Source: Batillaria attramentaria
Lineage: Eukaryota > Mollusca > Gastropoda > Batillariidae
Direction: 5' to 3'
Assembly: GCA_018292915.2 (NCBI GenBank)
Contig: JACVVK020000094.1
Location: 955,001-1,019,000 of the forward strand
Length of the DNA: 64,000 nt
Shown: piece after piece, positions 58,124 through 64,000 of the stretch
How the letters are laid out: each line of letters begins with the position of its first letter
Position numbering within the stretch: the first letter of the stretch is position 1
Position numbers and translations under genes: made by a program
Notes under the pieces: generated by a model
Told to the model about the DNA's origin: nothing
The model's input: the letters and a program-made list of their open reading frames with translations, nothing else
The model's database searches: none

Positions 58124-58748
58124 TTGACCCAGGTGCAAATAAAAGCAACATAAAAGGGACAGAGACCACTTAACTCTTACAAAGGACGGCACGGGTCAAC
58201 GTTTCGGCTTTTGCCTTCCTCAGGACACAAACAAATGGGACATAACTTCAACAAACAAAAGATAACTGCTGACATACTGACATGTATACACAGCGTGGGG
58301 GGGAAAAATTAATTAATTTAAAAAATAAATAAGACGAGATATGGACTGGAGTCACACATTACTCAGCGCCTGGGAAGCCAGGCCCCGGGTGGTACAAACG
58401 AAAAACCATAGTACAACCCTCACAAACACCCCTCACACACAGTCAATCGGCCTCTGTCAGCACAGGATGGGTGCTGCAACGCTTCTGCCACCCTTCACCA
58501 CTCCCCTCCGTTCCTTTCTCCCCCACTTTTTTTTTTTCCTCACACAGTCCACGGTCCCCCGCCACCAAAGGATGGGTGCTGCAATGCTCCCACTACCGTT
58601 TTCCGGTCCCCCCCCCCCCCCCCCACCGCTTTATTGCATCTTTTTTTTTTTATTCTTTTTTTTTAATGTAATTGTATTTATTTCATTTTTTTGTGTGAAA
58701 GTTAAGTGGTTTCTGTCCCTTTTATGTCGCTTTTATTGACCCAGATGG
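58124..58748. mobile_element. Unclassified element with about 45-bp inverted ends
   Basis: ATAAAAGCAACATAAAAGGG then ACAGAGACCACTTAAC at the left recurs as the complement near 58700-58738. The interior has a twice-repeated GGATGGGTGCTGCAA block (58466 and 58570) and C- and T-rich runs (58608-58624, 58640-58666). On the minus strand near 58182-58225 there is CTGAGGAAGGCAAAAGCCGA then AACG, a phrase similar to Penelope-like element ends. No protein is encoded. Confidence 0.5.
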
Positions 58749-58761
58749 ATTTATCACTTTT

Positions 58762-58794
58762 TAAAGTTGTTTCTCTGTAGAGAAACAACTTTAT
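58762..58794. repeat. Perfect short hairpin
   Basis: TAAAGTTGTTTCTCT and its exact complement are separated by two or three bases. It may be the collapsed end of a fold-back MITE. No function is evident. Confidence 0.6.
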
Positions 58795-59099
58795 AGGATG
58801 GGGCAGATTTTGTTACGGGCAGCAAGTTTTAGTGATAGAAAGCAAAACTGTGACGTTTCTCCAGACAATACATATTTTCACACACACAGTGACGTAACGA
58901 AATCTGCGTCAGACACCTTACGTGCACTATGCTGCTGCGTTCTTTATGGCAGGAGTTGTGAGACGTGTGTGTGTGATGTAGCTATGTCCTAAACCATCTC
59001 CTTGAAGCGCTTTTTACTTTGATATTAAATGGGAAGTCACCATCTCCAGACCTATTTTTCACAATTTTTCCCTTGCTGCATTTTTAGAAGGGTTATCGC

Positions 59100-59622
59100 T
59101 AGAGGGTGGAACCGGTACGATTTCTCAAACCGGTTTTTCCAATAGAAAACCGAGGTTTAAGACCGGTTAACCGGCTATGTATACGTCATCTATTGTTTAA
59201 AACGTTTCCTGAAGAGATGGAAGGGGGGGGGGGGAGGGGGGTCTCCTAGTACTCCAGCTTCCTGTACCCCTGCGTTGGAAATTTTCAGCCAACAAGGGTG
59301 GGAGGGTGGATTTCACCACATACGGATGATATCAAAGACGAGGCAACGATGAAAAAGCCAGCACAAATATTTGGCCCTAGCCAGGATTTGAAATCACGAC
59401 CCATTCGGCCCTTTCCCTGTTCAGCCAACAACAACAACAACAACAACATGATGATGATGATAAGGGGGAGGAGGAGGGTGTCTTGTAACGGGCTGAAAAA
59501 CGAGTGATGTCCCTTAGAAAAATTGCAGTTTTCCGGTTTTTTTTAAGGCCAAACCGGTTTACCGAACCGTGATAAAGTCGGACCGATTTTAACCGGAAAA
59601 CCGGTAAAACCGAACACCCCTA
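59100..59622. mobile_element. hAT MITE with exact 8-bp target duplication
   Basis: GTTATCGC occurs directly at both edges (59092-59099 and 59623-59630), the 8-bp duplication of hAT elements. Ends are TAGAGGGTGGAACCGG and, inverted, TAGGGGTGTTCGGTTTTACC, rich in ACCGGT/AACCGG. The middle (about 59295-59410) contains a fragment of a SINE-like repeat also seen at 60777-60887 (GATATCAAAGACGAGGCAAC), apparently inserted or captured. Confidence 0.8.
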
Positions 59623-60149
59623 GTTATCGCCCATCTAAAAAAAATCAGTCATGTTGCGTATTTTGACGAAAAAGTTGTTCAAATGCCTTCATTTTCTAGA
59701 CCTGGGAAGTTCATCCAATTATACCGACTGTATTCATAGCACAGCTCTGTAGCTCTGACAGATTTTGTGTAAAAAAATATTGCCAGGGTAGGGGTGGTTT
59801 GCTTGTAGGGCCAAATACCTATGAAAAGACTCCTTCAAATTACTCATCCCGGCATTCTTGTCACGTGAAACAACAGCACATATGACAGGAACTATTGCAC
59901 TATTATAGCTTTCGTTTTAATAATAACAGAGCTTTTAGATCAACTTTTTTTTTCTTCAAATTTTTGCGAGAAGCACCGGTCAAAAGATTTTCAATTTTGC
60001 GATTTCGTAAGCACAATTCAAGGAATTCAAGTCCACATTTCACCAGCCCTCTAGATCTTCCAGATTTTATGTCAGAATTAATTCGGTGAAAGAAGTAACA
60101 AAAAAAGCAACGGGGAAATCACAAGACATGAACAAACATCCTGATAGAG

Positions 60150-61140
60150 GAGCAGCGTGAGGCTGACTTCTTCTTCTTCTTCTGCGTTCCATCTGGCCGT
60201 CAAATTCGCAGTCCTGACATGGCGATGAACTGCTCCGTCTTTCGTAGGTCGTCGCTGTTCCCCCAGAGTTTGTCGTGAAGGCTGGTGTCGATGGGCCAGA
60301 TTTCACGGAGAAGCTGCTCAAGGTGTGGGCAGGTTTGTAGGATGTGGTATGGAGTCTCTTCTTCAGCACCACACTAGCATGATGCTGTGTCCACGAGGCC
60401 CATCTTCTTCATATACCGGTATATGTTTTCGCAGACCACAGTGGCCAGTTCTCAGGCGGAAGATGGTAGTCTGTCCTTGCCTAGTCAGCTGGTTTATGTG
60501 GTCTTGTTCAGGGTTGTAGTTGCTGTTCTTGGTGCGCCAGTCAGCTCTGAAGTTCTTCAGTCGCGTCTTGGCTTCTCTGTAGTTGGTGGGAGGGTGAGGT
60601 TGTGGGAGCCTGCTGCCCTGCTTGGCCAGTCTGTCTGCAGCTTCATTACCGGCTATTCCGACGTGTGCAGGGATCCACTGAAAAACCACATTGCTTCTCT
60701 GGGACAGGACATGAAGATTATCCTGCAGTTGCTGGGTGGCGGAGTCAGCAGTGGGTCCTGACTGGAGAGCCTGCAGGGGTGGGTGGGTGTTTGGGGGTTT
60801 AACGTCCTTTTCCACCACATAGGGTGATATCAAAGACGGGGCAACGATGAAAAAGTCAGCACAAATATTTGGCCCCAGCCGGGATCGGGAGAGCCTGCAG
60901 AGCTGACAGATAGTCTGTGAGGAGAGCGAGGTTCGTCAGCTCGCCGTTGTCCAGTTCGATCAGGTGCTGTGTGGCGGTGGTCAGGGCCTGCACTTCAGCT
61001 CTGTAGTTGGAGCTTCTGTCTCCTACGGGGATGGAGATCTGTTTGGGAACCGGGTGAACACTCCCTTCCACCATTCCGCACTGCGTTCTCTGCTGATCCG
61101 TCAGTGTACGCGTGCGTCCAGGAGTGTGGGGGGTATCGTT
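60150..61140 (-). pseudogene. Broken retrotransposon RNase H region
   Basis: Minus-strand pieces read as an RNase H domain of a non-LTR retrotransposon: YTDGSAENAVRNGG (near 61120), SNYRAEVQALTTATQHL, LLTDYLSALQAL, then WIPAHVGIAGNEAADRLAKQ and a C-terminal IFRLRTGHCGLRKHI. The first two pieces are in different frames, so a frameshift lies between them. The usual TDS is TDY here. A SINE (60777-60887) splits the domain. No reverse transcriptase is present, so it is a dead 3' remnant. Confidence 0.8.
60777..60887 (-). mobile_element. SINE fragment inserted in the RNase H remnant
   Basis: Exact 13-bp flanks GGAGAGCCTGCAG (60764-60776 and 60888-60900) mark the insertion. On the minus strand it reads GATCCCGGCTGGGGCCAAAT, through GTTGCCCCGTCTTTGATATC, to a tail GGACGTTAAACCCCCAAACA with ACCC repeats. 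The head is truncated. A related piece is inside the hAT MITE near 59300-59410. Confidence 0.8.
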
Positions 61141-62322
61141 CCTGGATCATCTCCTGCGCGAGTGCCTTTTGCAGAGCTGAGAGCTGCTTTCCCTTTTCAG
61201 GCTGACGTCAAATGTTTAGTTCACGTGCGCATATCTGTGTGCATGTGTGGGGAGAGGGGCATAGTATGAGCGTACACTTGTATTTGCAAGATAACCAACC
61301 CGATATCTAGGATTCGATTTGTGTGTTTGCGCGCGCGTCAGTGCTCGCACACTCCGACAAGCGATGGCATGCACGTTTATTATTTCTTTACTCAAATTTT
61401 GCAAGGTAACTTGATAGCCACGACCTGATTTGCTGTCGGTGGTGGTGTTGGTTTTTGTTGTCGTGTCACAGTGTGTGCGCGTACGTGTGCCACAAGGCAT
61501 GTGCGAGTTTGTGTGTGCACTGGTCAGTGCCACGGTATGTGTGAGCGTCGGTGGTGTTCAGCTAGGTAATCATACGAGCGAGAGGGTCGTGAGTGTGCGT
61601 GTGTGAGCCTGTGTATGTGTGTGTTACACAACATATTATTATAGATTTCTTCCGGTGTTTGTAATCCTTTCGTATACAATCGGAACACTGATTACTCGAA
61701 ATCGCTCGGGGACTTAAACTTTGTTCGACATACCCGAATTTCGACCTATCCAAAAACACGGGCAAGCCGAATTCGTAGCGGCAAAGTTACTAGACATTTC
61801 GACTGAAGCGTATATTAGTAATTACTCGGTTGTGTCGAAATCGGTCGAAATTTACGTGATATTTTGGCTTAAAAGAAATTTAGAATACCTTTTCTTTCCT
61901 ATAAAAAACTAGCGGGATGGGCCGTCCCCACTCGGAGGCAACTCCTCAACACCCTTATGTTCTTAACAAGTTTGTTGGCGATCGAACCACTGTTTTCCGA
62001 GATAGCCGTCCCCACCCCTGAGCGCAGGGCAGAGCCCGACCCCTGGGGCAACACACTGACCCCTTATGTATGTCTCCCGGCGAACTCAACAGTTGCAGAG
62101 ATGCAGGCAACTCTTTCCAGCTTCAGATTACTGCAAGACTGTAACATGGTTTCCGGAAAACGGACAAAGCGTCATCACTACCGCGCCTCGCCAGGAATGG
62201 GAGATTCTCAGATAATCAACACCATGCACTATACGACCGTGTGGTTTGGTCCATGAAGACTTGCCGGCCAGAAATTTGGAACTGTAATTTTAACCCGTTT
62301 TCCACAAAGCATGTTTCGAGTG
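61141..62322. other. Interval without a recognisable gene
   Basis: Microsatellite-like GTGTGC/GCGC runs lie at 61320-61625. The rest is unique-looking sequence. An open stretch at 61957-62256 (99 residues) has no domain or splice context that I recognise, and I do not call it a gene. Confidence 0.45.
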
Positions 62323-62508
62323 TTACAGTGTTCTGATCGTTTCCAACACACTGTCTTGTCTGCTTTGATCACCAGAATGACAGTGAGAACCATCAAACTC
62401 AGCAGTCAACATGAAGAGGAAGGGTGCAACAGAGATGCTACCGTTCTTATTTAACTTTGCTTGAAATCCACACAGCTCATTCTCCACCAGTCGCTTCAGT
62501 TTCAGCAC
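62323..62508 (-). CDS. Unassigned short open frame, possible exon
   Basis: A 61-residue frame begins MLKLKRLVENELCGFQAKLN and ends in TAA, with a mixed, protein-like composition (SVAPFLFMLTAEFDGSHC). Upstream is a poly-purine/pyrimidine stretch (CCCCCCACCCCCC on the plus strand). I recognise no family and see no secure splice sites. It could be the remnant of a transposon or a terminal exon. Confidence 0.2.
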   Translation of the reverse strand: MLKLKRLVENELCGFQAKLNKNGSISVAPFLFMLTAEFDGSHCHSGDQSRQDSVLETIRTL

Positions 62509-62833
62509 ATTGTAGCCCCCCCACCCCCCTTTGTTTTTTGTAAGAGACGATCATGAAAACGATGCATACATTGAAAGCGCTCATAAATCAGATTTTAATG
62601 CAGCACTTTTAAGCAGCTCTATATTTCCATACAGCAGCAAGAGAATTGCTGTCTCAGGCAATGTAGATTATAGGAAAGTCATTACCCCGACAAGTGAGTT
62701 TTTAGGACTTAAGTTGTGCAATATCGTGATGCAGGCAGTGGAGAATGAATGTATTGTTTGTGCCACATGTACTCGCAATTGCTCTGAAAGCAAAACCTGA
62801 CAAACACTGCTTTTGTTTTTTCTTTTTTTTTTA

Positions 62834-62839
62834 TTTATT
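62834..62839 (-). promoter_or_regulatory. Poly(A) signal of RPL38
   Basis: On the minus strand AATAAATAAA occurs about a dozen bases after the RPL38 stop codon, giving a very short 3'UTR. Confidence 0.7.
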
Positions 62840-62850
62840 TCAAATGCAGC

Positions 62851-63507
62851 TCATTTCAACTCTTTCACGGCCAAACCTGCAAAACAAAACAAAACAAGTC
62901 AGTGATAAAGACCAACAAAAAGCTGTGCATGCACAAGCACACAAACAGATGCTGAACTATTTAATATCACAGTTTTAATCTTGTACTTGTTGTGGTTGTA
63001 CAGCCTCCCTCGCTAAAAGAAAATTTCTTGATCTTTTTATGGGGAAAACCCACTCTTGGGGCCTCAGAAAAGGTAAACAAAATCCTATAATTTAACACAA
63101 CTCCTTTCACTTTGGTGCAATAGAAAAACAAACAAAAACTATGCCCCTGCCTACTATCACAACTACACTGTAACATCCTTGTAACACTGACAGCCACTAA
63201 CAAAATGGAATTAAAAAAAATCCTTCAGCTGCAGCAAACAAGCCCCTGAAAGTCCAGTTGAAGAATCATTGCAACCACGTACAGGCAGTGGAAGGCATAA
63301 TATTGCAGCTCATCACACACACATACACACACACACGAAACGGATGGGGGGGAAAAAAGCGAATCAAGTACACGTATTGCATACCAGGTGGCAAAGACTG
63401 CCTCAGTTTTTCAGCCTTCTCTCTGTCCTGGATGACAAGTGTGTAGAGGTATCGGCTGCAGCGGACCTTGAACTTCACATTCTCCTTGTTCTTCTTAATC
63501 TTTACAG
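62851..63507 (-). CDS. RPL38: Ribosomal protein eL38 (RPL38), last two coding exons
   Basis: Exons 63507-63385 and 62876-62851 join in phase (CCTG|GTATGC donor, TTTTGCAG acceptor). They encode [40 protein letters not shown] and GLAVKELK with stop, the C-terminal two-thirds of eL38, a small 60S protein. The first about 22 residues (the MPRKIEEIK-type start in the family) are not found between 63508 and 64000, so the 5' exon(s) lie beyond the window. Nothing looks damaged. Confidence 0.95.
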
Positions 63508-64000
63508 CTGAAAACAGAAAAAAAGAGGCCATAGTGTGTGTGTAGCCTGAAGACATAAACATAACTTCTTTTTTTGTGGACATGCTTGTGTCAGAAGGTA
63601 AATTCATCAAGATCCTCAGATAAGAGGTGTCAAGGGTTTTTCATCATACAAACAAGCAAAACCAATGTCTCCATCTAACATGGTTGTCAAATACTTGCAT
63701 TTGCAACAACTGCATACAAAATTTGAATCAAATTCAGACCTGCCTACCCACCAAACATGACATGAGTAGTGCCAGAAGCCAAATGAGTAGTTTCCTGGCT
63801 AAATGAGTAGTCCTAACATCTCAACCAAAATGTGCCAGCTTGTTGCTTACGCCACAAATCAACTATTCTATTCTTTGGCTTGTTTGATTCAACTGGTTAC
63901 AGTGTACAACCATAATATCTATGGTTTTTTTTTTTAGCCAATTTTTTTCTACCGGGTATTTATACATCGTTAAACTTTGAATGAGGCTCGTTCAAAAAGC
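63508..64000 (-). other. RPL38 intron running off the right edge
   Basis: No exon encoding the missing RPL38 N-terminus is visible. The stretch is AT-rich with poly-A/poly-T runs. I see no C/D or H/ACA snoRNA signature. Confidence 0.6.

Noticed and set aside
58182..58225. Hammerhead-ribozyme-like core on the minus strand (CTGAGGA, stem, GAAACG, later CGTC)
   Set aside because: The CUGANGA and GAAA parts and a short stem III can be drawn, but stem II has an extra A and the flanks do not pair to form stem I. I keep it only as a Penelope-like phrase within the surrounding element.
61957..62256. 99-codon open frame
   Set aside because: It has no recognisable domain, no splice sites and no neighbouring gene it would fit, so chance cannot be excluded.

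Overview
The window is animal nuclear DNA. Its genes are split by short introns with GT-AG borders, and orthologues of animal ribosomal, mitochondrial, spindle and CARD-signalling proteins can be read exon by exon. The repeat content (tRNA-headed SINEs, Helitron-like elements with tandem cores and a microsatellite end, hAT, piggyBac-like and other MITEs, a single-ORF LINE) resembles that of a mollusc, most likely a gastropod. That placement is inference from general style and was not tested by a search.

Layout, left to right. 1-1.5 kb: a Mutator-like MITE, a possible stray exon and a SINE. 1.86-7.0 kb (+): a single-exon 18-finger C2H2 zinc-finger gene and its 3'UTR. 7.0-9.8 kb: gene-free DNA with two fold-back MITEs. 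9.85-31.15 kb (-): a complete CARMA-type (CARD9/10/11/14-like) scaffold gene that I assembled from 20 exons (805 aa) with consistent reading phase: CARD, coiled coil, Ser-rich linker, SH3-like and guanylate-kinase-like regions, with no PDZ domain found. 32.8-42.8 kb (+): ZNF207/BuGZ (344 aa, 8 exons), head-to-head with the CARMA gene. Each of these two genes carries, in sense orientation within an intron, an intact copy of the same LINE (1002-aa endonuclease/reverse transcriptase) with an 11-bp target duplication.

42.9-51.2 kb is repeat-rich: a possible small minus-strand gene (43.8-45.0 kb), a 1.7-kb element with 235-bp inverted ends, Helitron-like copies full of TCAAGGTCA motifs, and long inverted duplications. 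51.3-55.1 kb (-): RPL3, complete in 8 exons, with two near-identical intronic C/D snoRNAs resembling U83. It shares a 268-bp head-to-head interval with NDUFB10 (55.4-57.8 kb, +, complete). 58-62.5 kb: more transposon remains, including a hAT MITE with an 8-bp target duplication and a broken RNase H retrotransposon split by a SINE. 62.85-63.5 kb (-): the last two coding exons of RPL38, with the rest beyond the right edge.

RPL3, RPL38 and NDUFB10 are housekeeping genes, and BuGZ acts in mitosis. The CARMA gene is the window's immune-type signalling component. The most novel-looking items are the PDZ-less CARMA gene, a thrice-repeated three-way-junction element in the BuGZ 3'UTR, and the Helitron-like family that spreads nuclear-receptor half-sites.
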